A DNA stretch of 64,000 nt, taken from Paracoccus benzoatiresistens. GTDB lineage: Bacteria > Pseudomonadota > Alphaproteobacteria > Rhodobacterales > Rhodobacteraceae. Of this stretch, positions 35,600 to 44,979 are shown in pieces (the first letter of the stretch is position 1; each line of letters opens with the position of its first letter). Position numbers and translations under genes: made by a program. Below the pieces are notes generated by a model. The model did not search any database, was not told the DNA's origin, and saw only the letters and a program-made list of their open reading frames with translations. Location: positions 62,001 to 126,000 of the forward strand of contig NZ_JAPTYD010000005.1 of assembly GCF_026913015.1 (NCBI RefSeq), written 5' to 3'.

Positions 35600-37657
35600 T
35601 CAACGGACAAGCGCAATGACGGTCTGCCACGGCACGGGCAGGATGCCGCTGACGGGACGGTTTTGCGCCACCTCGTCGTCCGAGGTGTCGATGCGCAGTG
35701 TCCATTCGCCCTCGGGCAGGGCGAATTCGGCATCCTCGCCCGCATTGACCAGGATCAGCACAGTCGGCCCGTCAGGCAAGGCCTGCTGCAGGCCAAGGCA
35801 GCGCAGCTCGCCGTCCTGCCAATCGTCGTCCTCCATCGCACCGCCGCGCGGGTGCAGCCATTCGATCACGGGATGGCGGTCGTCCGCATCGGCGGGCGCC
35901 ACGCCGAAACGGGACTGGGCCAGAGGCATCTCGTGCCGGAACGCGGACAGCGCCTGGACGGCCGACAGCAATTCTCCCCTCGCCTTGTCCCATTCCAGCC
36001 AGCTGATGGCGTTGTCCTGGCAATAGGCGTTGTTGTTGCCGTCCTGGGTATTGCCGAAGTCGTCGCCCGCAAGGATCATCGGCACGCCCTGGCTCAGCAG
36101 CACGGTCGCCAGCATGGCGCGGGCGCGACGAACCCGTGCGGCAAGGATGCCGGGATCGTCGCTGGCACCTTCGGCACCCAGGTTGTCGGACAGGTTGTGG
36201 TCGTGTCCGTCGCGGTTTTCCTCGCCATTGGCGTCGTTGTGCTTGTCGTTGAAGCTGACCGTGTCCCACAGGGTGAAGCCGTCATGGGCGGCCACGAAGT
36301 TCACGCTGGAGGTCGCGGGCCGGTGGCTGTGGTTGAACTGCACCGGCGATCCGGCAAGGCGTTCCGCCATGGCCGGCACCAGCCCCGGGTCGCGGCGCCA
36401 GAAGGCGCGGGTATCGTCGCGGAACTTGTCGTTCCATTCGCGGAAGGGCCAGCGATAGCCGCCGACCTGATAGCCGCCCTCGCCGATGTCCCAGGGCTCG
36501 GCGATCAGCTTGACGCTCGACAGCACCGGATCCTGCCGGATCGCGTTGAAGAACGACCCGTCGCGCTCGAACCCCTGCGGTTCGCGCCCAAGGGTCGATG
36601 CCAGATCGAAGCGGAAGCCGTCCACATGCATCGCCTCGACCCAGTAGCGCAGGCTGTCCATGACCATGCGCAGGACCATGGGATGGGCCACGTTCAGCGT
36701 GTTGCCCGTGCCGGTGGTGTCGAAGCCGTGGCGGGGGTTGTCGGGCGACAGCAGGTAATAGGACGCGTTGTCGATGCCGCGAAGGGACAGCGTCTGGCCA
36801 AGCTCGTTGCCCTCGGCGGTGTGATTGTAGACCACGTCCAGGATGACCTCGATCCCTGCCTTGTGCAGCTTGCGGATCGCCTCCTTGACCTCGCGGATCT
36901 GGCCCGACTTCAGGTAGGGGGCATGGGGGGCAAAGAAGGACAGCGTCGAATAGCCCCAATAGTTCGACAGGCCCCGTTCCACCAGGAAGCGGTCGTTGGC
37001 GAAGGCATGGATCGGCAGCAGCTCGATCGCGGTGACGCCGATCTTGTGCAGATGCTCGATCACGGCATCGCTGCCAAGGCCGCGGAAGGTGCCGCGATCC
37101 GCCTCGGGGACGCCCGGATGCATCTGCGTCAGGCCCTTCACATGGGCTTCATAGACGAGGCTGTTCTGCCAGGGCGTGCGGATGGCGCGGTCGGTGTCCC
37201 AGTCGAACTTGGCATCGACCACCACCGCCTTGGGCATGAAGGGGGCGCTGTCGCGGGTGTCGAAGCTGAGATCGTCCTTGCCGATCTCATAGCCGTGCAG
37301 CGCGTCGTCCCACTGGATCTGGCCGCGCAGTTCGCGGGCATAGGGATCCAGCAGCAGCTTGTTGGGATTGAAGCGATGGCCCTGTTCCGGCGCATAGGGG
37401 CCGTGGACACGATAGCCATAAACCTGTCCCGGACCGACGCCGGGCAGGTAGCCGAACCAGATGCCGCCCTCCATCTCGGGCAGTTCCAGCCGGTGCAGTT
37501 CCTTCTGGCCGGATTCGTCGAACAGGCACAGTTCGACCTTTGTGGCATGGTCCGAGAAAAGGGCGAAGTTGGTGCCTTCGCCCAGGAATTCGGCGCCCAG
37601 AAGGTCGGGGCGGGTGACGCTTTGATCGAAGGCGGGGGCCTGCTTCATGTCATACAT
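35600..37657 (-). CDS. glgX: Glycogen debranching enzyme GlgX/TreX (GH13 isoamylase type)
   Basis: This 685-residue isoamylase-type enzyme cleaves alpha-1,6 branches. An N-terminal CBM48-like domain (GTNFALFSDHATKVELCLFD) precedes a GH13 barrel with DVVYNHTAEG, nucleophile VDGFRFDLAS, acid/base LIAEPWDIG and FVAAHDGFTL. In treXYZ clusters it supplies linear maltodextrin to TreY. The ATG at 37657 has GGAG six bases upstream; ATG at 37669, two bases after the glgC stop, is an alternative. Confidence 0.93.
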   Translation of the reverse strand: MYDMKQAPAFDQSVTRPDLLGAEFLGEGTNFALFSDHATKVELCLFDESGQKELHRLELPEMEGGIWFGYLPGVGPGQVYGYRVHGPYAPEQGHRFNPNKLLLDPYARELRGQIQWDDALHGYEIGKDDLSFDTRDSAPFMPKAVVVDAKFDWDTDRAIRTPWQNSLVYEAHVKGLTQMHPGVPEADRGTFRGLGSDAVIEHLHKIGVTAIELLPIHAFANDRFLVERGLSNYWGYSTLSFFAPHAPYLKSGQIREVKEAIRKLHKAGIEVILDVVYNHTAEGNELGQTLSLRGIDNASYYLLSPDNPRHGFDTTGTGNTLNVAHPMVLRMVMDSLRYWVEAMHVDGFRFDLASTLGREPQGFERDGSFFNAIRQDPVLSSVKLIAEPWDIGEGGYQVGGYRWPFREWNDKFRDDTRAFWRRDPGLVPAMAERLAGSPVQFNHSHRPATSSVNFVAAHDGFTLWDTVSFNDKHNDANGEENRDGHDHNLSDNLGAEGASDDPGILAARVRRARAMLATVLLSQGVPMILAGDDFGNTQDGNNNAYCQDNAISWLEWDKARGELLSAVQALSAFRHEMPLAQSRFGVAPADADDRHPVIEWLHPRGGAMEDDDWQDGELRCLGLQQALPDGPTVLILVNAGEDAEFALPEGEWTLRIDTSDDEVAQNRPVSGILPVPWQTVIALVR

Positions 37658-37671
37658 TCCAGACTCCATGT

Positions 37672-38802
37672 TCAGGCGACATCGCGCGGATGCAGGGCAG
37701 CGCCCGAACCCGCCGACAGGATGGCCGGGACGCGCATCGCCTCGCGCCGGTCCAGCATGGCCTGCGTGACCAGGACGGTGCGTCCCTCGCAGCGGAACCA
37801 GCGGGCATCCTCGTCCGGATCCTCGCCCACGACCAGGCCTTGCGGGATCCGCGTGCCCGGCGCGACGATGGTGCAGGTCAGCCGGGCCGAGGGCGGCACC
37901 ACCGCGCCCGGCATCATCACGCTGCCCCGCGCCAGATACCATTCCGAGGTGGGCGAGATGCGCGGAAGCCGTGCCGGCTGGGCCGCGGCGAAATCCATGT
38001 GCGACTGGCGCAGGGCTTCCAGCGTCCCGACATCGCGCCAATAGGGCCGGCCGGACCGGCCCGCGGGCAGCCGATAAGCCATGGCGACATCCTGCGCCAC
38101 GGCAGCGGGAATGACCTCGTGCCCGAAATCGAGCGCTTCGATGCCGCGGCCGAACAGCGCGTCCTTCAGCCAACCGGCATCGAAGACATAGATCCCCATC
38201 GATACCATCGCACGGTCTGGTTCGCCCGGAATGGCCGGAGGGATCGCGGGTTTTTCCAGAAAGGACAAGATGCGCCCGTTTGCATCGGCATGCATCACCC
38301 CGAAGCCGCTGGCCTGGGCCAGGGGCACCACGTCCACCGCCACCGTGACCGCCGCGCCCGATGCGCGGTGCGCCGCGATCAGCGCGCCGTAATCCATGTC
38401 ATAGATATGGTCCGCCGCCACGACCAGCACATGATCCACCTGCCAGTCCTCGATCTGCTGCCAGTTGTGCCGCACGGCGTCGGCGGTGCCAAGGTAACGG
38501 TCGCGCCCGTCGCGCAGCACCATCGCACCCCCCGCGAAATGCCTGCCCCAGCAGGCAGGCAGGTGGTGGTGCAGGGTCGCCGGCGCGAACTGCGTCGCCA
38601 CCACCAGCCTGTCCAGTCCCGACCGGATGACATTCGCCATGGCAAAGTCCACGATCCGGTTCCGGCCGGCGAAGGGCACGGCGGGTTTGCTTTCGGCGAC
38701 GGTCAGGTCATGCAGCCTGGTGCCCTTGCCGCCTGCTAGAAGGATGGTGGCAACCCGATGATCTGGGCAGGCCAATCTGGACACATGAGGCTGTTCTGTC
38801 AC
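37672..38802 (-). CDS. glgC: Divergent glucose-1-phosphate adenylyltransferase (GlgC-like)
   Basis: GlgC makes ADP-glucose from glucose-1-phosphate. The product keeps the nucleotidyltransferase blocks ILLAGGKGTRL (20-30), SKPAVPFAGRNRIVDFAMAN, LGTADAVRHNW, ADHIYDMDYG, FLEKP and YWRDVGTLEAL. At 376 residues it is about 45 shorter than usual GlgC, and residues after LSFLEKP are divergent. No glgA or glgB is adjacent. It starts with GTG at 38802, eight bases after AAGGA. A stress-type promoter-like sequence lies upstream. Confidence 0.82.
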   Translation of the reverse strand: MTEQPHVSRLACPDHRVATILLAGGKGTRLHDLTVAESKPAVPFAGRNRIVDFAMANVIRSGLDRLVVATQFAPATLHHHLPACWGRHFAGGAMVLRDGRDRYLGTADAVRHNWQQIEDWQVDHVLVVAADHIYDMDYGALIAAHRASGAAVTVAVDVVPLAQASGFGVMHADANGRILSFLEKPAIPPAIPGEPDRAMVSMGIYVFDAGWLKDALFGRGIEALDFGHEVIPAAVAQDVAMAYRLPAGRSGRPYWRDVGTLEALRQSHMDFAAAQPARLPRISPTSEWYLARGSVMMPGAVVPPSARLTCTIVAPGTRIPQGLVVGEDPDEDARWFRCEGRTVLVTQAMLDRREAMRVPAILSAGSGAALHPRDVA

Positions 38803-38856
38803 CGGGACAATCCTTATCGAGGGAAGCGCTGGGGCCTGAGGCCGACCTGCCCTCGC

Positions 38857-38881
38857 AACAGATGCAACGTCCGATTGTTCC
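38857..38881 (-). promoter_or_regulatory. EcfG-like promoter candidate upstream of glgC
   Basis: Reading the minus strand, GGAAC (38881-38877) is followed after 16 bases by TGTT (38860-38857), one mismatch from the general-stress consensus GGAAC-N16/17-CGTT. A transcript would start about 50 bases before the glgC start codon, giving glgC-glgX-DUF2934 a private stress promoter. Confidence 0.4.
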
Positions 38882-38889
38882 GTGCTAAA

Positions 38890-41136
38890 TCAAATATTTT
38901 CCTGTGTCCTGACCGGGTTGAGCGTTACCTGAACATGGCTGCCGTCGCGGAAGGCACGGGACAAACCCTCTGCATTCCGGGCCAAGGGCCGGCTGGAAAA
39001 TTCCGCCAGAAGATGCTGGTCGCCAAGCGTGCGGAAAAGCCGGATCCCGGTTTCGTCCATGCGGACCGAGGTATCGGCATCGCGCAGGAACCCTTCGTGC
39101 CGTTGGCGCAGCGACAGAAGCTGCCGGGTCCAGTTCAGCTTGGCGTCGGGATCGGGCCGGGCCGAGAGCGTGTCCCAGTCCACCGGCAGCCGGTTGTCCG
39201 GATCGGTCAGCGCCAGCAATCCGCCCTCGTCGCCGCGATAGATATCGGGAAAGCCGGGCATCAGCATCTGCAGGGACAGTTGGGCGAAGGCCAGCGCCTC
39301 GCCCCGGTCCAGCAGGGATTGCAGGGCGGGGTCGGGGGCGCGGTGCCATTGATCCAGCAGGTCCCCGGCAAAGGCATGGGCGGCGGCCTCGGCCGCGTTG
39401 TCGGGGTTGGACCAGAAGCTGGTCAGCTTGGCCTCGCGCATCGCCTTTTCGATATGGCGGTTCAGCCTTTCGGATGTGTGATCCACATCGCCGTTCCAGA
39501 TCGCCAGGGCCGACTGGACGATGTACCACCGCCACCGTGGCTCAACCGCCTCGGCCGAGGGCAGGGCGCAGGCCCCCTCGTAAAGCGCCATGAAGGCCTG
39601 GGGCAGGTGGCTGGTCGCGACCAGTCGCATCCGGGAATCGCCCGACCGCTTGGTGTCATGGGTCGAGACCAGCGTCATGTCGGAAGGACGGCGGCGGGCC
39701 AGGAAGGCTTCGGCTTCCTCGGCCGTGACAGTCGGCTCGTCAGGTTCGGCGCCGACCTCGTTTGCCGGCAGGTAGCGCGTCCAGCGGAAGCCTGCCGTGT
39801 CCTCCTGCGCCTTGGCCAGCAGGGCGCCCGACACCTGCTGGAACCGGCAGACCAGGGCGCGGGCCTCGTCGGTCCGGGGGTCCATCATCAGGTCGGCCAG
39901 CAGATCGACCACCACCCGGCTGCGCAAGCCTTCAGCCGCCTGGTCGGCGACCGCGCGCAGCAACTCGCGATCCCCGGGGCGGGCCGTATCGGTGACATAG
40001 CTGCGATAGCGGGGCATGGCGACCAGCAGCGCGGTGATGGCCTCGCGCAGGGACTCCGGGCCGGGTTCGGCAACCGGGGAACCCTTGGTCGCGGCGGCGG
40101 CCATGTCGGCCAGCTGCCGCCGCTCGGCGGCCAGTTCGTTGTCCAGCACGTCCAGCTTGGCCTGGCGCAACTCGGCCCGGAAATCCGTCTCGATGCCGGT
40201 TGCCTGCCGCCACAGCCCGTCCAGCGCCTCGATCCCGGCAGGGTCGGTCAGCATCCGGGCGATCAGGCGCGCGGCCTCGTATCCGGTGGTTCCGACTGTT
40301 TCCCATTCGGGGGGCAGGGTTTCGTCGCCGACCAGGATCTTCTCGACCCAGACCGGCGTGTCGGGCAGCGCCGCGTGCAGCCATTGCAGATAGGTTTCGG
40401 GATCGGCCAGCCCGTCGATGTGATCGACCCTCAACCCCTGGACCAGGCTAGACCGGACAAGTTCGAGGATCAGGCTGTGCGTGTCCTCGCAGACCTGGGG
40501 ATCCTCGACCCGCATCCCGATTAGGCTGGTGACGTTGAAGAAACGCCTGTGCGTGATGCCGTCGCGTTCCTGGTCGAAATGGACCAGCCGCCAATGCTGC
40601 GCCTCGTGCAGGCTGCGCAGGTCCTCGGTCTCGGGGCTGCCGTCGGCCAGGGGCAGCGACACATCGCCGAAACTCCAGGTCCCGTCGGAGGCCCTGAATG
40701 TGTCCTCGGCCAGGATCTTCTCGAAAGGTTCCGGCAGGAAGGGCAGGACCAGCGGGCCGGCGTCCCAGTCGATGTCAAAATGCCGGGCATAGCGGCTGTC
40801 GCGGCCATGCTTCAGCACATCCAGCAGCCACGGGTTTTCCAGCGTGAAGGCCGTGTGATTGGGCACGATGTCCAGGATGATCCCCAGGCCCTGCGCCTTG
40901 GCGGCGCGGGCCAGGGCCTCGAACCCCTCGCGGTTGCCCAGGGCGGGGTCGATCCGTGTCGGGTCGGTGATGTCATAGCCATGGGTCGAGCCCGTCTGAG
41001 CCATGAAGATCGGCGAAAGATAGAGATGCGAGACGCCGAGTGTCTTCAGATAGGGCAGCAGGCTGGTGACCCGCGCGAAATCCACGCCGTCGCGAAGCTG
41101 GATCCGATAGGTTGCCGTAGGAATGAATGTGGTCAT
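38890..41136 (-). CDS. treY: Malto-oligosyltrehalose synthase TreY
   Basis: TreY converts the reducing-end alpha-1,4 bond of maltodextrin to alpha,alpha-1,1, making maltooligosyl trehalose. The 748-residue GH13 protein has TYRIQL at the start, DIVPNH, GLRVDHIDGLADPETY (nucleophile), VEKIL (acid) and STHDTKRSGD, the TreY pattern. Its ATG overlaps the treZ stop (ATGA), so translation is coupled. About 87 bases separate it from glgC. Confidence 0.95.
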   Translation of the reverse strand: MTTFIPTATYRIQLRDGVDFARVTSLLPYLKTLGVSHLYLSPIFMAQTGSTHGYDITDPTRIDPALGNREGFEALARAAKAQGLGIILDIVPNHTAFTLENPWLLDVLKHGRDSRYARHFDIDWDAGPLVLPFLPEPFEKILAEDTFRASDGTWSFGDVSLPLADGSPETEDLRSLHEAQHWRLVHFDQERDGITHRRFFNVTSLIGMRVEDPQVCEDTHSLILELVRSSLVQGLRVDHIDGLADPETYLQWLHAALPDTPVWVEKILVGDETLPPEWETVGTTGYEAARLIARMLTDPAGIEALDGLWRQATGIETDFRAELRQAKLDVLDNELAAERRQLADMAAAATKGSPVAEPGPESLREAITALLVAMPRYRSYVTDTARPGDRELLRAVADQAAEGLRSRVVVDLLADLMMDPRTDEARALVCRFQQVSGALLAKAQEDTAGFRWTRYLPANEVGAEPDEPTVTAEEAEAFLARRRPSDMTLVSTHDTKRSGDSRMRLVATSHLPQAFMALYEGACALPSAEAVEPRWRWYIVQSALAIWNGDVDHTSERLNRHIEKAMREAKLTSFWSNPDNAAEAAAHAFAGDLLDQWHRAPDPALQSLLDRGEALAFAQLSLQMLMPGFPDIYRGDEGGLLALTDPDNRLPVDWDTLSARPDPDAKLNWTRQLLSLRQRHEGFLRDADTSVRMDETGIRLFRTLGDQHLLAEFSSRPLARNAEGLSRAFRDGSHVQVTLNPVRTQENI

Positions 41137-42842
41137 CTGGGCCTTGTTGTGACGGAAAGGGCAAAGGGATCAAGGCCGATGCGGCCCAGTGTGAATGCCG
41201 TATCCTGCGGTGGTTTCAAATCCGGTTCAACCTCGCCCAGGCTCAGCCACAGGTCCAGCGTCCCGGCGTGGAAGTGCCACGTCGCCGACAGCGATGCCGT
41301 CCCATGGCGGGTCACGTCGGCGGGGGCGCTGCGCCCGCTTTTCAGCAGCGGCACGACATGATCCGCGCGGAAGGACAGCGCCCGCCGCGTCAGGTCCAGC
41401 CAGTTGCGGGCCTTGTCGTCGTCCCAGTCCAGCTTGGACCGCTGGAAGGTTTCCGGCGACAAGGGGTCGGGAACCTGGGACCCCAGGCTGGCGATTCCGG
41501 CGAATTCGGCGGCACGGCCCTTGCGGACGGCCTCGGCCAGGTCGCCGGTATAGTCGGCGAAGAACAGGAAGGGGGTGGTGGCGCCGCGCTCCTCGCCCAT
41601 GAAGATCATGGGGATATAGGGTGCGACCAGTAGCAGGGCATAGGCCACGCGGACGCCCTCGGGATCGGCCAGCGACAGCAGCCTTTCGCCCCGGGCCCGG
41701 TTGCCCACCTGGTCATGGGTCTGGGTCGAGTTGACGAATGTGGTCGGCGGCAGGTGTCCGCAAGGCCGGCCGCGCGGCGTGTCGCGGCCGGGGCGCGGCT
41801 GGCCTTCCTCGATATGCCCGCGCCCGAGCGCCAGGCACAGGTCTCCGACAGGGTCGTGCGAGAAGCTTGCGTAATAGCTGTCGGATTCCCCCGTCAGCCG
41901 GCAATGGACCGCATGGTGGAAATCGTCGTTCCAGGTCGCGTCGAAGCCGTTTTCGCGCAGGTCCGGTTCGTTCCGCTCGTCCTCGACGATCAGGTGGATG
42001 GCGCGCGCGGGATCGACCGCGTGCAGGCGCTGCGCGAATTGCCGCATGAACTCGTCCGCGCCCGGACCAGTGATCTGGTGGACCGCATCCAGCCGCAGCC
42101 CGTCCAGCCGGAATTCCCCGATCCAGTATTCCGCGCATTGGATCCAGTATTCGCGCACCGCCGGCTGCGAAAAGTCGATGGCCGCGCCCCAGGGCGTGTG
42201 TCGGCCTTCATCGAAGAAGCGGGGCGCGGCATGGTGCAGATAGGCGCCATCCGGGCCGAAGTGGTTCATCACCAGATCCAGGATCACCATCAGCCCCAGC
42301 GAATGGGCGTGATCGACAAGGCGGCGCAGGTCGTCGGGGCTGCCATAGGCCGGATGCAGCGCATAGGGCAGAACGCCATCATAGCCCCAGCCCCGGTCGC
42401 CGGACCATTGGCCGACCGGCATGATCTCGATGGCGGTGATGCCCAGATCGGCCAGTCCCGCCAGTTTTTCCGTAGCCGCAGCCAGGGTGCCCTGAGGCGT
42501 GAAGGTGCCGAGGTGAAGTTCATAGATCACCGCCTCGGCCCAGTCGCGGCCCTGCCACGGCACCTGCCACGCATGATCGGCAGGTCCCGTCACTAGCGAG
42601 GGGGCATGGACATCGCCCGATTGCAGCCGGCTGGCCGGGTCGGGCAGGTCCTGTCCGTCCACCCGGAACAGATAGCCGTCGCCCGGTTGCGCCGGGGCGC
42701 TGGCCGACCAGAACCCGTCCTGTTCCCGTGTCATGGCATGGGACTGGCCGCGCAGCACCAGCCCCACTTCGCTTGCGTCGGGCGCCCAGATCCGCGCCGT
42801 CCAGCCATCCTCGGACCAGCGCCCGCCCCAGTGTGATGTCAT
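41133..42842 (-). CDS. treZ: Malto-oligosyltrehalose trehalohydrolase TreZ
   Basis: TreZ releases trehalose from the TreY product. The 569-residue protein has an N-terminal Ig-like domain (WTARIWAPDASEVGLVL), then GH13 motifs: WGYDGVLPYA, DLVMNHFGPDG, GLRLDAVHQI, IVEDERNEPD and STQTHDQVGN. The start is 14 bases after the SDR stop, so SDR and treZ are probably cotranscribed. Confidence 0.95.
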   Translation of the reverse strand: MTSHWGGRWSEDGWTARIWAPDASEVGLVLRGQSHAMTREQDGFWSASAPAQPGDGYLFRVDGQDLPDPASRLQSGDVHAPSLVTGPADHAWQVPWQGRDWAEAVIYELHLGTFTPQGTLAAATEKLAGLADLGITAIEIMPVGQWSGDRGWGYDGVLPYALHPAYGSPDDLRRLVDHAHSLGLMVILDLVMNHFGPDGAYLHHAAPRFFDEGRHTPWGAAIDFSQPAVREYWIQCAEYWIGEFRLDGLRLDAVHQITGPGADEFMRQFAQRLHAVDPARAIHLIVEDERNEPDLRENGFDATWNDDFHHAVHCRLTGESDSYYASFSHDPVGDLCLALGRGHIEEGQPRPGRDTPRGRPCGHLPPTTFVNSTQTHDQVGNRARGERLLSLADPEGVRVAYALLLVAPYIPMIFMGEERGATTPFLFFADYTGDLAEAVRKGRAAEFAGIASLGSQVPDPLSPETFQRSKLDWDDDKARNWLDLTRRALSFRADHVVPLLKSGRSAPADVTRHGTASLSATWHFHAGTLDLWLSLGEVEPDLKPPQDTAFTLGRIGLDPFALSVTTRPR

Positions 42843-42856
42843 CCTGCTTCCGCCCC

Positions 42857-43714
42857 TCAGATCATCGGTTTGCCGCCGGTGACGGCAATCGTCGCCCCCG
42901 AGACATAGCTGGACATCGGTTCCGCCAGCATCACATAGGCCGAGGCCAGCTCAACCGGCTGGGCCGGACGCTTCATCGGATAGTTCTCGCCGAACTTGGA
43001 CACCTTCTCGGCCTCCATGCTGGCGGGGATCAAGGGGGTCCAGACGGGACCGGGCGCGACCACGTTCGCGCGGATGCCGCGTTCAGCCAGAAGCTGCGCA
43101 AGGCCCATGGTGAAGTTCTGGATGGCCCCCTTGGTCGTCGCATAGGCCAGCAGGTTTGGGCTGGGGGTGTCGGCGTTGATCGAGGCCGTGTTGATGATCG
43201 CGCTGCCGGGCTTCATGTGCGGCACGGCGGCCTTGGTCAGGTAGAACATGGCATGGATGTTGGTGGCGAAGGTGTATTGCCATTCCTCGTCCGGGATGTC
43301 CTCGATCTTGTCGAAGGTGCGCTGGTGGGCGGCGTTGTTGACCAGGATGTCGATCCCGCCGAACTTCGCGACGGTTTCCGAGATGATCTTGCGGCAGTGC
43401 TCGGGGTCCGAGATGTCGCCCGGGAAGGTCAGGCATTCCCGCCCCGCATCGCGGATCAGTTGCGCGGTGGATTGCGCGTCCTCGGTTTCGTCCAGATAGG
43501 CCAGCGCCACGTCGGCGCCCTCGCGCGCATAGGCGATGGCCACCGCGCGGCCGATGCCGCTGTCGCCGCCCGTGATGATGGCTTTCATCCCCTCCAGCCG
43601 GTTCGCGCCGCGCCAGCTTTCCTCGCCATGGTCGGGCCTGGGGTCCATCTTCTGGAAGCTGCCGGGCAATTCCTGCTGCTGCTTCGGGAACGGGGGCTTC
43701 GGATAGTCGCGCAT
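42857..43714 (-). CDS. SDR family oxidoreductase, general stress protein 39-like
   Basis: The 285-residue product has a proline-rich N-terminal extension (PKPPFPKQQQELPG) before a Rossmann domain with TGGDSGIGRAV (48-58), NNAA, and the YATTK catalytic pair. The extension is the mark of the YdaD/Gsp39 group, induced by general stress in many bacteria; substrate unknown. I choose the ATG at 43714 because GAGG lies six bases upstream; an ATG at 43735 has no ribosome site. It heads the trehalose run and has a stress-type promoter candidate. Confidence 0.87.
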   Translation of the reverse strand: MRDYPKPPFPKQQQELPGSFQKMDPRPDHGEESWRGANRLEGMKAIITGGDSGIGRAVAIAYAREGADVALAYLDETEDAQSTAQLIRDAGRECLTFPGDISDPEHCRKIISETVAKFGGIDILVNNAAHQRTFDKIEDIPDEEWQYTFATNIHAMFYLTKAAVPHMKPGSAIINTASINADTPSPNLLAYATTKGAIQNFTMGLAQLLAERGIRANVVAPGPVWTPLIPASMEAEKVSKFGENYPMKRPAQPVELASAYVMLAEPMSSYVSGATIAVTGGKPMI

Positions 43715-43776
43715 CTGCGGCCTCGCTTTTTTCATGGTGGATGGCCGCCCGGCAGGCGGGCGGGATGCCCTTTCAG

Positions 43777-43802
43777 AACCGCCTTGATGCCAATCGGTTT
43801 CC
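43777..43802 (-). promoter_or_regulatory. EcfG-like promoter candidate upstream of the SDR-treZ-treY run
   Basis: On the minus strand GGAAA (43802-43798) and GGTT (43780-43777) are spaced by 17 bases, each one mismatch from GGAAC and CGTT. It lies 60 bases before the SDR start and back-to-back with the better plus-strand match. Confidence 0.3.
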
Positions 43803-43843
43803 ACGTTGCTGTTTATCAGTTGAAAAGCTGGTGCCCGGGTTGC

Positions 43844-43869
43844 GGAACAACTGCCCTCGCCGCGTCGTT
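43844..43869 (+). promoter_or_regulatory. EcfG-type promoter candidate upstream of the small stress genes
   Basis: GGAAC (43844-43848), a 17-base spacer and CGTT (43866-43869) match the alphaproteobacterial general-stress sigma factor consensus without mismatch. A transcript would start near 43877, 20 bases before the start codon, leaving room for the GGAGC ribosome site. Confidence 0.6.
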
Positions 43870-43872
43870 TGA

Positions 43873-44112
<240 letters not shown>

Positions 44113-44116
44113 GGCC

Positions 44117-44353
44117 ATGTCCGGCGGCAGCGACGCCCGGCTGATCGCCTATGGCAAGCTGATCGACGCACTGCCCGGCCTTCTTGACGCGGAAGGCCGG
44201 CAAGCGCTTTGCGACTGGCTGTCCGAGCGCCAGGTCCTTCATGACGGTCAGGAGGACCCCGGCGCCGTCATCGTCGAGGGACTGGAAACCGAACTGGCCA
44301 TCGCCCAGGTGTTTCGCGAACTGTCCGAACGTTTCGACTGCAGGCAGCCCTAG
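44117..44353 (+). CDS. Hypothetical 78-residue protein
   Basis: The product is acidic and probably all-helical (AYGKLIDALPGLLDAEGRQAL, ETELAIAQVFRELSERF) with no membrane segment. I do not recognise a family. It starts four bases after the previous stop with GAGG overlapping that stop, so it shares a transcript with the ESFPASDPP gene. Its stop overlaps the end of the convergent cysteine hydrolase gene by four bases. Confidence 0.7.
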   Translation: MSGGSDARLIAYGKLIDALPGLLDAEGRQALCDWLSERQVLHDGQEDPGAVIVEGLETELAIAQVFRELSERFDCRQP

Positions 44354-44979
44354 ACAAGGGCCGCCAGCAGCTTTTGCGTCTCGATCATCTCGATCTGCTG
44401 GCCGAAGCGGTTGGCATAGACCTCCATCGTGGCGTCATGCGTCTCGTCCGTCGATGAACACAGCGCGTCCGACACGATGATCACGCGATAGCCCAGATCG
44501 ACCGCGCCCATCACCGCGGCCAGCAGGCAGACATCCGTTTCGCCCCCGGTCATGATCAGCGTGTCGATCCCCTCGTCCTGCAGCATCCGGTGCAGCCGGC
44601 CATCCATCCAGGGCGAATAGACCGGCTTGTCGAAGACCCGGGCGGCCGGCAGGTGCAGTTCCAGTTCCGGCAAGAGCCTTTCCCAGTCAGGGTCGATGTT
44701 CCGCCGCAGCATCTGCGGCCATTTTTCGTAGTAATGCCGCCAGTTGCCAGGGGCGTCGTCCAGCGTTTCGGGCGTGATGAAGCGCGTGAAGATCGTCTGC
44801 GCGGGAAAGCGTTCGACCACCTGGCAGATCTGCGGCAGCACCCATTCGACAGCCCAAGGAGAGCCCTTGTCGAACATGCGCTGCATGTCGATGCACAGGT
44901 GAACGGTCTTCTCGCCGGGTGGGCCATAGATCAGGCCCTCGTTGACCTTCTCGTCCTCGTTCCGCTTGCCAAACGTCAT
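44350..44979 (-). CDS. Isochorismatase-family cysteine hydrolase
   Basis: The 209-residue enzyme has the family catalytic triad: Asp31 in LCIDMQRMF, Lys118 in FDKPVYSPW and Cys151 in GGETDVCLLAAVM. Family members hydrolyse amides such as nicotinamide, or isochorismate; this one is of unknown substrate. The ATG at 44979 has AAGGAG six bases upstream, which excludes the longer in-frame start. It is divergent from dinB. Confidence 0.88.
   Translation of the reverse strand: MTFGKRNEDEKVNEGLIYGPPGEKTVHLCIDMQRMFDKGSPWAVEWVLPQICQVVERFPAQTIFTRFITPETLDDAPGNWRHYYEKWPQMLRRNIDPDWERLLPELELHLPAARVFDKPVYSPWMDGRLHRMLQDEGIDTLIMTGGETDVCLLAAVMGAVDLGYRVIIVSDALCSSTDETHDATMEVYANRFGQQIEMIETQKLLAALV

Noticed and set aside
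43733..43735. Upstream ATG as the SDR start
   Set aside because: No ribosome-binding sequence precedes it, while GAGG sits correctly before the ATG at 43714.
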